Assembly: GCF_905220365.1 (NCBI RefSeq) | Contig: NC_061124.1 | Span: forward strand, 12,898,501-12,962,500 | DNA from: Vanessa cardui | Taxonomy: Eukaryota > Arthropoda > Insecta > Lepidoptera > Nymphalidae | Direction: 5' to 3' | Length of the DNA stretch: 64,000 bases | Part shown: positions 14,021 through 27,949 of the stretch, one piece after another | Position numbering within the stretch: position 1 is the first letter of the stretch | Layout of the letters: every line of letters begins with the position of its first letter | Made by a program: the position numbers and the translations under genes | The notes under the pieces: generated by a model | The model's input: only the letters and a program-made list of their open reading frames with translations | Databases searched by the model: none | What the model was told of the DNA's origin: nothing

Positions 14021-17000
14021 ATGGAAGAAGAAGGGACACCAACTGTTAGCTTAGTATCATGCATGCATTTTGTAAAGCGTGGAGTAGCAAAAGCTGTGCC
14101 AGAAAAGGTAAAAAATATTTTTAAAATGTGTTCACTGCGTAATACAAAAATTTAATTATAAATAATATTTTTGTAGATAGAACTAACCGAAAAGGAATTG
14201 GAGAAAATAATAAAACAAACAGCTACAGAATTACGGTTAGTATCGAATTTAATATTTGTATAAAAATGTTATTAACTTTCGCAATATTATGAGATATTTG
14301 GGTTATCTTTTTTGTAAACAAAACTTAATTTAAAGTTTAACTGAGGATGGCGATGATCAGAGTGACGAAGAGGCTGAAAATGCTGAACAAGTAATAGATC
14401 CACCAGCAGATCCCAATGACGAATTTAATTTTGAAAATTATGATGAAGAAGGAGGAGGTAAGTTTTATTTAATAATGAATACAGTGGTCATAGGTTTTAA
14501 GTATAAAAAAATATTTTCACCAAATTTACTTGAGTGGCTTAGCCATGAAAAAGTAATAAGACACACAGTCATATCCACTACTTGGTATAATAGTATAGAT
14601 ATTGATAATTGTTAATGAATAAACAAAAATTATTAAAGTTATTAATTTCGGGATATTTACCATGTTTACCACGAGAACTCGTGAACAAGACATTCGTAGA
14701 CAATGTCGAAATATCGAGCTCCACCGAACAAAAATAAAAAACATGGTAAATATCCCGAAATTAATAACTTTAATAATAAAAATAACCATGTTAGTTTAAA
14801 ATCCTATATACAAAAATTGTATAAAAATAAGAGCAGAGAAGAGCTCAGTGATTAGTATACATGAGTTTTAGCCAAAGATTGCAGGTTCATCATTCAACCC
14901 TGGTAGGCATGATAGTTTACTTTGAACAATCAATAATACTTTAAAATTAGATTCAGTTACTTTTAATTAACTTTGTATTTTAATATTATTATAAGGATAG
15001 CAGTTAACAATATTCATAATACTTTTGTAGGTGATCCAGTTGGTATTGGGACTATAGCGACACTTCCAAACTTGGGTGATCTCAGTGAAAATGTCCAAAT
15101 ACGAGTAAGTTAAAAGGAAAAAAATAATGAGCAATACCAAAATAAAACAGTAAAAAAGTGTTAAATATTCGTTTTAGACAGAGGGTCCCGACAGTGATGA
15201 AGAGGACGATATAATTAAACCAGATGACAATCTTCTTCTAGTAGGACATGTGGAGACTGATGCTAGTGTATTAGAAGTATATAGTGAGTAATATAATTTA
15301 CATTTAAAACAATATTTTATATACTACTTATTGCCTGTGGCTTTCCCTGCATATTAAAAGAGCATGCTTTATACAAAATTTGATTGAATTTAGGACAGAG
15401 GTTTGTGAGTGAAAGAGCAACAGATAGAGTTACTTTCACATTTATAATATTGATATAGATTATTATATTGTATTAAAGTCTAAAGTGTTTTCTTACAGTC
15501 TTCAATAAGGAAGAGGGATCATTCTATGTTCACCATGATATTATATTACCCTGGTTTCCTCTCTGCATTGAATGGTTGAGTCATGACCCAACAGATCCAC
15601 AGCCAGGTAATTTTGATACTTTAATATTTAACATACCAGTTTTTTAATGTGATTGTAGACTTTTTTATATTTAAATTTAGAACAACTTAAAAGCTACCAA
15701 CAACTATAAATATGCAATTTCTGATTCTCTTGCAAAGAAATAATCCTATTCCATTACATCATAAACTGTCCTGATAAGTATAAACTACGTGGGGCATCAC
15801 CTGTTTTAAATGTGTGCTCAGGAGGTGTAATGTAGTCTATAAACTACCTCCAGAATAAGACTTTTGAATTCAAGAAGTTTTCTTTTTAATCAAATAGTTG
15901 TTTTAGTTATTAGTGTAAATTCCAACAGAAATACCAAATACTCCAGCTCTATTATATAAGTATATATACTAAAGTTTTCAAAGTAATAAAATTTATTAAA
16001 ACATTATTGCCTTCCAGGGAATCTCTGTGCATTGGGTGGCATGGATCCAGTTATCCAAGTATGGGATTTAGATATAGAAAATTGCCTGGAACCAGCATTC
16101 AAACTAGGCAAAAAGCCAAATAAAAAGAAAAAAACTAAAAGAATAGGACACAAGGAGGCTGTACTAGATCTTTCGTGGAACAGAAACTTTACGTGAGTTC
16201 ATAACAATTACCTTGCTTTAGGGGATCATCTTGACACACTTGATTAAATTATCTTATTGAAGATGTTAAGATGATCCATAGAATTGTAATAATTTTTTAT
16301 TTCCAGTCACGTCCTTGCTAGTGGGTCAGCTGACAATACAGTCTTATTGTGGGATCTGGATAAAGGCTCTCCGCACACAAAGTTAGACTACTTTGAAGAT
16401 AAGGTATTTTACAATGTGCTTTTTTTACCTCAAATATCAAGCAGGCTTGTGTAATGATATGTTAATGCAAAATATTATTAAAATTGGAACTGAGATAAAA
16501 TTGAGACTATACATAACCTAAATCTTTAGAAAAATGTTATCACTAAGTATTATGTTATTATGCAGGTGCAATCCTTGTGCTTTCACCCGTTGGAAGCGCA
16601 GACGCTGCTGTCGGGCTCGTGCGACGGTCGCGCGCGCGTGACCGACTGTCGCGCGACGGACGCACACCGCGCGTGGGCCCTGGGGCCCGAGATAGAGCGC
16701 GTCGTGTGGGACACACACAACCCGTTCTGCTTCGCCGTGAGACTTTATATAAATCTTTAGCTATTGAATTACTTTAAGTCACTGGGTGTCGTAGCTTAAG
16801 TTAGGCATAAAAAATAGCATTTGTTATTCCTAAGAGTTCTGTCAAATATTTGGCAATGAAAGAGCAATAGACGTTATCGCACTTATAATAGCGGCACAGA
16901 TTAAAAATACCTGTTTTATGATTTATTATAGTCGTTCCCAATAAGTATACTTTATTAAAAAAAACGATTCTGTTATTGGAAATAGTACTCCCATGCACAA

Positions 17001-18875
17001 AAGTCAATATATAACTAGAGATTGAAATGATAGTGTAGTTATTAAGATATGTTTTTGACAGATGAGTAACAATGAAGGAAAAGTGGCCTATGTGGACTGT
17101 AGACAAGACGAGCCTCTCTGGACGATAGATGCTCACCAGAAGGAAGTCACCGGTAAGACTAATGCATTATGAAATGTTCCCATTTTATTATTATTAATTG
17201 AGGAAATGAACCAACCAGTCAAAAGAGGTTAAACCTAAGAACAATGAATGAATGTATCTGATGCATAATTATTTTTAATTTATATTTGTAATTAAGTCCT
17301 TGACACTTGGTTATTATGATGATTTTATAATATTATGACTTAAAAAAAATATTTTGAGTATAAAATAAATCTATCAATAGGGGTTTTGGGCATAGTAGAG
17401 TATAATTATATGATATTTTTATATAGAAAGAACGTATGAAATAAATGTTGTATTCCATATTGTTATGTATATGTTTCAGGTCTCATAATAAGTGATAACG
17501 TTCCTGGTTTATTAATAACGGTGGGCTCCGATGAGAAATTCAAAACGTGGGATATAACGAGGTAAATAAATGTTAGGTGACCTAGTTTTTTTATGAAACA
17601 GCGATTGGGTTTTTGTGTCCTAGGTGGCTTAGAATGTCATTGGTAGTCACTGTGATTGAGTTCAGTTTGTTTTTGTAAATAAATATATTCCTCATTACAC
17701 CTTTACGAATTTGGGACAGACAGCTTGTCTAGCTGTGTTTTAACATTACATAACAAGTTATAGTACGACACAAATTAGATGTAGCATCGGAAAATGCAAT
17801 TGAATGAAAATAAAACCGATTACTGCCGATTTACACAACCAATAGAAATAGCTCCCTATCGCGCCATTCGACGCTATACGTCGCTATAGATTCACGCGTC
17901 AGAGAAAGCAAGTGCGTGTAAATCGACGTGTCAAATTGACGAATATATTAGGTCATATACAAGTTATTACGTTTGTGTAAAGATCATATTCGCATGAGAA
18001 ATAAATATTGATAATTTGGGATAGCGTACTTATTTCGGATGTGATCGGTTTTACGAATTATGCCGATGCGACATCTAAGTTGTGTCGTACTATACTTATC
18101 TTCTGTTTATCAGACCATTATAGATTGCATATTTTTTCAGTTCATCGCCGCTGCAAATTAGCGAGCGTTCTGTAAGGGTGGGGCAAGTGTTGTGCGCGTC
18201 CCAGTGTCCCGACGCGCCGTTCTCGCTGGCGGTGGGCGGGGACAACAAGGAGTGCTTCATCGAGATTGTTGACCTCACAACGAATGAAGAAGGTGACATA
18301 AAAAATAAACTTTAAATATAATTCCACAGACAATACACCCAAAACCTTCACAACATATAACCAATAGAACTGTCAAAGCCCATTTACAAAGATGTCCAAA
18401 GAAAGAAGTGTAATGAATTAGTTTATATTTGAGGTTAGGATATTATGGCATATAACTACTATGATAAGAAACCTAACCACATAGTTTGAGTAAGTTACGT
18501 TGAATATACAAACTAATTAACTATTTGTTGTTGATGTAAATAATACTTTTTTATATCAAATGAATACTGCACTCAGCAATTTAATTACGAACGTAATAAA
18601 TAAAATTGTGCGAGTGCTGTTTTTTTACATGTAAGGCAACGAATTTTTCTTTCATATTACGCATATGTTTCTCAATGTTGGTGATTTTTAGAGGTCTAAT
18701 ATCTCAAATAAAAATTACACGCATTGATACATGATGATATTTCTGTAGTTTTAATGTTTTATTTTTTACCCTAACATTATTTTTAATATGATATGATGTT
18801 TGAATATTTTCAGTTATGAACCGTTTCGGATCAACGCAGGCCCCAGTCGCAAACAGTGACGCTATGGAGTCATAA
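14021..18875 (+). CDS. PWP1: Periodic tryptophan protein 1 homologue (WD40 ribosome-biogenesis factor)
   Basis: Thirteen exons: 14021-14107, 14177-14235, 14336-14457, 15031-15104, 15178-15283, 15499-15606, 16018-16192, 16307-16403, 16566-16736, 17062-17152, 17480-17561, 18141-18292 and 18814-18875, for 461 residues. The N-terminus has the PWP1 signature (VSCMHFVKRGVAKAVPEK). A very acidic stretch and an FNFENYDEEGG motif follow. Next come WD40 repeats with VIQVWDLD, TVLLWDLD and FKTWDIT blades, interrupted by a lysine cluster (KKPNKKKKTKR). Human PWP1 is about 500 residues. The family is nucleolar, works in rRNA transcription and pre-ribosome assembly, and binds chromatin; those roles are inferred by homology. 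Exon nine (16566-16736) is strikingly GC-rich relative to its introns. An AATAAA lies near 18939. Intron 11 carries a TA-flanked MITE. Confidence 0.92.
14631..14774. repeat. Perfect 37-bp inverted repeat in PWP1 intron 3
   Basis: Arms 14631-14667 and 14738-14774 are exact reverse complements, separated by 70 bp. The right half (CGAGCTCCACCGAACAAAAA followed by the arm) is related to text on the opposite strand at about 24900-25000. The structure is therefore a rearranged fragment of a dispersed element. Confidence 0.8.
16223..16276. repeat. Short imperfect hairpin in PWP1 intron 7
   Basis: GGATCATCTTGAC on the left and GTTAAGATGATCC on the right form a stem with one mismatch. The loop is a little under 30 bp and AT-rich. 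Confidence 0.5.
17761..18092. mobile_element. MITE with TA target duplication (PWP1 intron 11)
   Basis: The ends are TAGTACGACACAA and its reverse complement TTGTGTCGTACTA. The terminal inverted repeats extend to 30 bp with two mismatches. TA dinucleotides flank both ends (17759-17760 and 18093-18094), as expected for a Tc1/mariner-type non-autonomous element. There is no open reading frame inside. Confidence 0.8.
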
Positions 18876-20589
18876 AAATATTAGATGACATTTGTTTACA
18901 TTGTAAAAATTATATTGTATATTAAAAAATATTTTATAAATAAAAAAAATATTTGTATTTCTGTCTTATTTAATTTACCAATAATACTGTAAAAATACAT
19001 TTGTAACTGTGGAATGTATCATCTTTAAATTAGTATTTGCTCTTTCTTAATCGGTACATAATGTTTTAAATAAATAGTCTATAATTATAAAATATAATAA
19101 TCTTAAAAAGAAACACGCAAACCGTCACCAAAATGTTATTTACAACATACCACCCTCAGTGTTGCCATTACAGTACAGTCACGTCCTTATAATTTAGCCC
19201 TTGTATCGCTGCAAACAAAAATATATAATTTTACTCCGTCTTTAAAACGGGCGAAAATAAAGCGGAATGCTCGATAACAACTAAATTAGTTTGATTAAAA
19301 TAAAGGACTTTTAATAATTAATTTATTTAAGGATTGTATATATTTATAATAAAACAATATTTTGTAACTGAGATTTATATTTGCAACATCGCTTACATCA
19401 TCTAAACAAAAATAAAATAAATACAAACTAGACAAAGGCATTTAAACCTATACATTATCTGTGCGAAGCTAAATTGTATAATTTAAATATGGAACTATGC
19501 ACCGCTCTATCAGATCAAGCGAGATACTTTCAATATTGAATTTAACAAAAATAGCGATATTTTTATAAATTCAAAGCATGGTCAATTTTTACGACTATTT
19601 ATAAGGCATTATAATACTAAAATGTTATTTGTCTCCATTGATCTGATAGATAAAACTTTGTGACATTAATAAGCTCTTTTAATACTGAGCTCTGTGTATG
19701 GTTATATATCAAGTCAAAAAACTAATAATCGCATAAAATCTGGACCAATAAGGCCACTTGTTTCAAATGAACACAATTTGTTCTCTTCCTGTAATGGCAG
19801 TTTCACCATTTGGAATAAAATCTCATATTTGGAGTATCTTATATTATTTTCAATTTATAATATTAAATTTTTATACTGTTACGGTTAAAATTATAATATT
19901 TAAAGACAGTAAATATACATTTTGTATAATAATCTATACGATATAATCCGTACGATCGTACATGTTAATAAAGGGATGTTATGTTCTTTTTTTATATAAA
20001 TTTGTCTATATAGTCCACTGGAAATTTAGCAAAAGCTATTTGTTTTTTTTTAATATTTCTATATATAGGCTGCTAGTAAAATTATTATAAGACAGTGTAC
20101 ATTCATTACAAATAACAATAATATGCTATACAATGTATGTGATTTTGTACCTTATTCGAATAATTGACATTAATTAAGTGGTCTTAGGCATACACGTTAT
20201 GGGAAAATTTTAAATGCAAGTATCTTTTATATATAATAGCTGTCTTAGGAATGAGAAAAATTAAATGCATTTAGTAAATATATCATGTTTTATGTAGTAA
20301 AGGTGATATTATACAAATATATTTGCTATACCATACACATTTAAAAATACGCTCTTATGCGTAATTCCAATAACCCAATTTAAGTTATATTTCATATATG
20401 GCAATAATATTGCGTAATAGGTTCTATGTTGCCATATTAAAAAACAAAAATCTCAATCAATGTCAATATTGAAACGGTAAAAAAGCGATTTTATAAAAAA
20501 TGTACTCATTATATTATTATACAGCATATTATTCTATACTTACAAGGGAGCTTCGAAAATATACTTCGCGATATAAAAAAAAAAATCAA
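18876..20589. other. Intergenic region between convergent PWP1 and GOT1 genes
   Basis: It holds the PWP1 3' UTR with its AATAAA near 18939 and, from the right, the presumed long 3' UTR of the aminotransferase gene. It is AT-rich with no additional gene visible. Confidence 0.6.
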
Positions 20590-23500
20590 TTACTCGTTCT
20601 CCGGGAACTTGGTGATGGCGTCGTGTATGGCTGCGGCCACGTAAGCCACGTTGCCGGGGTTGAGGCCGCAGATGTTTATGCGACCGGAGCGAAGCAAGTA
20701 GATGTGGTGCTGCTGGATCAGGTACTCCGCCTGGCGCGCCGTCAGACCCGTGTACGAGAACAGACCGATCTGTTTCACGATGTGGTTCCAGTTTCCTGGA
20801 GTACCCAATCTGAGGGGGGGGGGTGATCACAACAAACTCAAACTCAAATTCCTTCACAACAACAGCCTGTAAATTCCCACTGCTGGGCTAAAGGCCTCCA
20901 ATTCCTTTGAGAAGGTTTGGAACATATTCCACCACGCTGTTCCAATGCGGGTTGTTGGAATACACATGTGGCAGAATTTCTATGAAATTTGTCACATGCA
21001 GGTTTCCTCACGATGTTTTCCTTCACCGCTGAGCACGGGATGAATTATAAAGACAAATTAAGCACATGAATCAGCGGTGCTTGCCTGGGTTCGAACCCGC
21101 AATCATCGGTTAAGATGCACGCGTTCTAACCACTGGGCCATCTCGACTCTTGTTTTCATTCAATATAGAAGCATCACACTTACTTATTGATTGTCAAATA
21201 AACACTACCGGTTCGGAAAAAGGAACACCCTGATATGAGAAGAACCGGCGAAAGAAACTCAGCGGGTCTTTTTTTTTGTCAAATTAATAAGATACATAGT
21301 AGTGTATGATTAGAAATAGCCAGGACGCGATCGTTTCATTCCCAAGGTGTGCTATCAAACATAAACTCGCTAATAAACATTACGACTAATTGTCATATCA
21401 AATTTTGTTTTGAAATGTTGAACTTCTTTTTATTCGGTTCATCATGGTCGAAAATACGAGGAATCGATGGTAGTTTTACATTTAAATAAATACCAATATG
21501 ACGATTAAAAGCTTTCTTGAGCCTACTTGAAAAATGAGTATGTATTTTAATTTGGTATAGACCATGAATACTTTTTTAACTATGTACCCACTATTACCCT
21601 TACCCATATTAATGGTATATAAGATCTTACTTGATCAGTTCTGCTCTCAATGCTTCTCTCATTTGGATAACTCGCGACGACATGAATTTGATGTGGTCTC
21701 TCCTGTGAAACAATTATTTAATTAAAGAAAACTTACAACGTAACGGAAATACTTTACCGTAAAATGTAACAAGCGGCATGAAAACCAATAAATTGGTATC
21801 AGTGAATATTAATAGTTCACTTTTAAATTATCAGTACCATATATGTCGATACTCAATATAACTTCCGAACTTGATCTCTAAACACATTTTTTTTGTAATG
21901 CGATACGTAATCAGGCAAAGTAAAGCCAGGATGAATTACCACACTACAGTCATTTGAAAGACATTATCTGAAAGTCGTATCGCTGGAGTAAGATTAATAC
22001 AGACACAATGATAACATGCGCTTAGTATAGCACCTTCTTTATTCCGACAATTTCCAAAACCTTATATAGGATGTGACATACGATGACGTTCGACTACGTC
22101 ATCGACTTCGACCACACTTGGCCAACTATAGTTGGACACCAATCATTGAAGCCAACGCGGCCAGTGTCGGCCAGTGCGTTAACATACTTATACAGAGGGC
22201 ACTGACCACTCGTCGAAGAGCTTGGAGTCGGCGAGCACGTTGGCGAACTTGGCCAACCATAGTTGGACACCAATGATTGAAGCCAACGCGGCACGCGTCG
22301 GCCAGTGCGTTAACATACTTATACAGAGGGCACTGACCACTCGTCGAAGAGCTTGGAGTCGGCGAGCACGTTGGCGAACTTGGCCAACCATAGTTGGACA
22401 CCAATGATTGAAGCCAACGCGGCCAGCGTCGGCCAGTGCGTTAACATACTTATACAGAGGGCACTGACCACTCGTCGAAGAGCTTGGAGTCGGCGAGCAC
22501 GTTGGCGACGACGCGCGCGCCGTGCGCCGGCGGGTTGGAGTACGAGCCGCGCACGATCCACGTCAGCTGCGAGCGCAGCGCCGGCACCAGCGCCGCGTCC
22601 GACACCACCAGCGCCAGGTTGCCCACGCGCTCGTCTGCGCACGCACACTTACTCAGTACCTCCCGTATGCCGAACTAACTACCTACCCAACTTTTATATC
22701 ACTCATTTCCTTGATAATGTTATTTACTTGATATTCATTCAAAGGTATGTAAATATTATTAATATATTAGGCGCTTGATGTTAGGGCTTTATACTCGTCT
22801 GAGTAGGTACAGTCAGCGTCAAATAATTAGAGACACTCAGGGTATTGACAAAGTTTCTTCTTTCTTTGTCTGTACCGATATTATTGACTTTTTTGTTGCG
22901 TCTAATTATTTCAATACCCTGAGTGTCTCTAATTATTTGACGCTGACTGTACCATCTACTCATCAGTAGTTTTACAAGAAGCAGTAATTCTTATTGCTAT
23001 TGTCGTATTCCAGTTGGAAGGGTGACTGAGCCTGTGTAACTACAGGCACAAGGGACAAAACATTTAAGCTCTCAAGGTTGGTAGCACGTTAATATAATTT
23101 AAGCAATGGTTATTATTTCTTACAATACCAACCTAGTCCTACCTAATAAAATAAACCTCTCAAACCATTATTTCGAAATTAATTGATATCATGATTGAGT
23201 TCATCGTGACGTATTTAGAATTAATTATATTAGTCTAATAAACTTTAAACGACGTAATTAATTTAACGTTTGATAAAACTCACTGTACAGTCCAAAGTTC
23301 TTGGCGTAGGACTGGGCGCAGACGAGTTCGAAGCCGCGCTTCACGAAGTAGCGGACGGCCCACGCGTCGCGGTCCAGGTCGCCCGAAGCGAAACCTTGGT
23401 ACGCACTGTCGAAGAATGGGAACAATTTGCGCTCCTGAAACAACACGCTCGAAATTAGGGAAACATCTAGTAGACTTATGTGACCTTTCGTTGGGATGGA

Positions 23501-26500
23501 AGTGATGACTTCAATACTTCCAATTCTTTTTACAATTACGAATAATAATTATTATATATACATTAAGGATGGATAACGTGTCATGCTCGATATGCAAATC
23601 TGTTTTATTAGTTGTTTTTTTTAGTCGCAAGGCAGTCAGACAACGTGTACCTCCTAGTTACATGAAAACACGTAAAAATCTAACCAAATTCAATAAACAA
23701 TGTACAGTGACCATCGTCAGTACTATCTATGAAATATTTACCTAAATATGAAAAAAAATATGCATATTTTTATTATATATTATATAATATGTATATATTA
23801 TTTTAAAATATTAAAAAAAAATGTCAGTGTGGGCCACGTCTCACAAGAAGACGACAAGAATGAAATCCAGCATAAAATATAAAACGCCAAAATGATTAAT
23901 ATAAAGTGTAAAAAAATGCACGGGCATCTGCGAGCCGGTGGATGTTGTAAATTAAATTTAAAAAAAAGGTAGTGAAAGAATTAATATCCCCTCGAATTAA
24001 GGTTAGGCTTAAGACTTATGGTTCTTTTAATGTAATTGGGGACAATTACCCAAATGGCCAGAATCGACTACGACTTTTCACATCGCTCGGCGACCCATAA
24101 ACTATTCCGCTATTGATTTTTATTTGCTTTAATAGTATTGTATCATAATATATGAAAATAGTTTTAGTATTGCATAAAACATGTACACTATTAACATGTT
24201 GGAATTGGCAATAGTCCTAGAGTTTATTTTTGTCAGACTTATTTTAAAGTCAAGAAGTGCAAAATACGCGCATATTTCTTGAACATCATAAACAATATTG
24301 CATAATAGACAATATTTATTGCTTAGTTGCATCTAAATTTAAAACAATAAAAAGAAAAACAAATATTAAAAAAATACAATAAAAAATATTTCCGTTATGA
24401 CCTTTTTCATTAACTATTTCATTAATCACACTTGACTTCGGATATACGAAAGATTTATTTGTATGGTACGTACACTCCGGCCTCCTACAAATATATAAGG
24501 TTCTACATAAAAGTTTACATCGTAATTAATAAAGCTAGCAGGCGGAATGAGTTTTTCCGACATCTTGAACAGATAAATTATATATCTAAACTTTTATTAT
24601 GAATTACTTCATCTATTGAGAAAATCTAAGAAAATACATTTTGGGCATTTCAAAAGTGACCAAAGCGTTTAAGCATGTTCAAGAGTTAGTGGTTCTTAAA
24701 TATAATATCAACTGTAATCAGTACATAACATTCGAGACCATCTCGGTTAATATACATTTTCTTAAAAGATATTTACCGGTTGTAAGATATGTTTTGTGAA
24801 GAGTATGGTAGTTTACGGTTAAACAAATTGAGAGCTTTGATATACAATTCATCGACAACATTTTCTAATATTTTGATTTTATTTTTATGTAAAGGACGAG
24901 GTCCATATTTTACAAACAACTTGTTTATTAAAGTTATTGATTTCAGAATATTTACCATGTTTTTTATTTTTGTTCGGTGGAGCTCGATATTTCGTCATTA
25001 TCTACTAATGTCTTAACGATTCAATTCCAATTAATTCGATTCAAATGACTAACTTTAATAATAAAAATAACCAGGTTAATTTAAAATCTTATAAAAAAAT
25101 CATTGAAAGGACTTATAAAAATCCTACGAGAAATGCCTCACTTAGGAAAGCATGATATTCACACCTAACAATATTGTTTGTATATGTGGGTGCATTCTTA
25201 AAGTCAGTTAATGTAAAGTATGTAGATTTCCTTACCTCCATAACATCAGCGATCTTCTCCCATTGCTCATGTGTAGGGTCAATTCCCGTGGGGTTGTGTG
25301 CGCATGCGTGCAATATGATCACGGAGTTCTCGGGCGCATTCTTCAGGTCCTCGATCATGCCGGCGAAGTCGATCGCGCGATTCTTCGCATCCCAGTAACG
25401 ATATGTTCGCGGTTGAGTGAAGCCGGAGTTAACGAATACGAGATGGTGGTTTTCTAAAGTAAAAATAATAATAATAAATATGAGACAACATCACATACAT
25501 TACTCTGATCCCAATGTAAGTAGCTGAAGCACTTGTGTTATGGAAATCAGAAGTAACGACGGTACCATAAGCATCCAGACCCAAGACAACATAGAAAACT
25601 AATGATAATCTACATTGACTCGGCCGGGAATCGAACCCGGGACCTAGGTGTGGCATAACCATGAAAACCAGTGTATACAAAACTCGACCACGGTGGTTGT
25701 TTAAAGAAATACGTTACTTTAAATTCAACACGAATATATTTAATATGCATAACATATTTTAAATTTAGAACGCGAAAAAGAAGTAACATATAATTTTACC
25801 CTTAAATGTCGGTAGGGCAGACATATTACATTCACATTACGTAATATACTCCTACATACTCTATTCCAATTATAAGAGGAAAAAGTCAAACAAACAACAT
25901 TTGATAGCAAAATGACGCGTTACCATTGGTTGAGAGCTTGTTTAATTTTTGATGCTTACAAAGGATTGGTGAAAAATTACGTCCACGTAACTGTTATCGA
26001 AATTTTGAAAGTAAAATTAAAGTAGAAATAAATAGCTAAATAAAATAGTGTTATATTATGGATAAATATATATTAATCACGAACCCTTAGTAGTGCACAA
26101 TACAGCTGAGTTATTAGAAAATCGCATGATATAAATAAATGTAATGTTTGTTTATCTTTATTCCTGCTTCGATTGCAACAAGCTATATATAAAACATATG
26201 ACATAATATGATGGTATAGGTATACAAATAATATATATTGACGTTTTTAATATTAGTTTTCTAACGACCATTGTTCGCTCATGATTACAATTAAAGGTAC
26301 ATTCTTTAAAATCAAACAGAGCACATACACAATAATATATTATAAGGAGAATTAGTGTGACTTTCCGAACGTCATGCGTCAAGCTGACAGATGGCTTTTA
26401 AAATTCTTTCTCTTTTTGGCGGGAGGTGGCGCGAAATACGATCAGGCGTATCATTGTTTTACTGTTTTGTAATAAATTTAGAAAACCAGGAATTGATTGA

Positions 26501-27879
26501 AGTTTTTTTTTGTTAATGATTATTATTTTATATCCTTGCAATAAATTTGTTATAAAAGTAATTTTGTTTTGTTAACAATATATAAAATAATAAAAGGTCA
26601 ACTAGATTTAAGTTTTATACAAATAACGTCAACACACATATTTGTACCGATAAAGTACTTGCAATAATTTGTTATTTTATTGAAGAAAACACTGATAAGT
26701 TTCGATTACAAAACCAATATCGGTATCTATAAAGTTTATAAGACATAATCTGTTTACTTATGAGATAAAAAAAATCGCTGAAAAATATCGCGTGATAAAA
26801 GTGCAATAAAAAAGGTATTCCCGAACGAAAAAATATTTCATAAAAACTTCAATAATTTGTAAACCCATATATTTTAATAGTTAATCTAGTAATTTTATAG
26901 TATTCAATATTCACAGCTTTTAAAGTACAGTAACTGTCTTGTAATGTTAACTTATCATTTTTTTTTTATTAAGAATATTGTAAAGTGATGATATATTTAT
27001 GTTAATATATCATATCCCTTAGCAAATATTCAATATTCCTGTTTAAAGGGTCATTGAGACCGCGTAATACCTATAGTATACGTTTTGTATATGGTTTAAA
27101 ATTTCATTTGAGCTAATGTCTATGGGCAATGGTCAACCGATCTAAATTATAATATAAACAATGATATAAATTATCTCAAGAGTTACGCTATAAGTGATAG
27201 TGTATTTGCGATTTCATCGTATTACGCAATTTTTATTTACAATATTACGTCAGATCAGTTGACGATTTTTCGAATATCGCTAGATAAAATTATAAAGTCA
27301 GTAAGTAATATCATAACATACAACTTAAAATATTACATTTTTGCAACTGGAAACATTTTCCAAGATGGCGTATAATTTGGAAGTGATTGTTAGGGATCAT
27401 TTAGGATTTATCCACACATAATACACTCAATTGGAAAATCGTAATAATTTTCATGGGCTAATAATTATCAGCATAATAATTACATAATCTTCTTAAAAAA
27501 TATTATTATCTTATTGCTAGCAACTGTTATCAGATTACATTTATGATTACTCACCCCAGGTTGGGTTCGAGTAGTAGAATGTAGTATATTTGAGGTGTTT
27601 GTTGAGAAACTCGGAGCCCACACGTAGACCACCAGTGCCTGATAATGTTTGGACGCCAAAAGCCTATGGGATAAAATATACACTTAATATAACATATATA
27701 AGCAGTCGTCCGGGTTTCGTGCGCATTTAGGGATTAATTGTCAGGTGTTAGGTATCAAATGTAGACGATCTTTCCTTGGAGTTCAAGCTTGCTTTATATC
27801 AAATTTCATAAAATTCAGTTTACTGGTTAAACAGTGATAGATAGAAAAACAGACAGGCTCATCTTCACATTTTACTATT

Positions 27880-27949
<70 letters not shown>

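Noticed and set aside
16801..17136. 111-codon minus-strand open frame
   Set aside because: It lies across PWP1 intron 9 and exon 10 on the wrong strand and has no recognisable features.
20844..21026. Open frame similar to one at 31554-31754
   Set aside because: Both are translations of the same minus-strand SINE and not genes.
22114..22509. Regularly spaced repeats as a possible CRISPR-like array
   Set aside because: The whole 131-bp unit is repeated, with no distinct spacers, and the context is a eukaryotic intron.
22073..22778. Several overlapping open frames on both strands
   Set aside because: They are shadows created by the GC-rich 131-bp tandem array and GOT1 exon 7.
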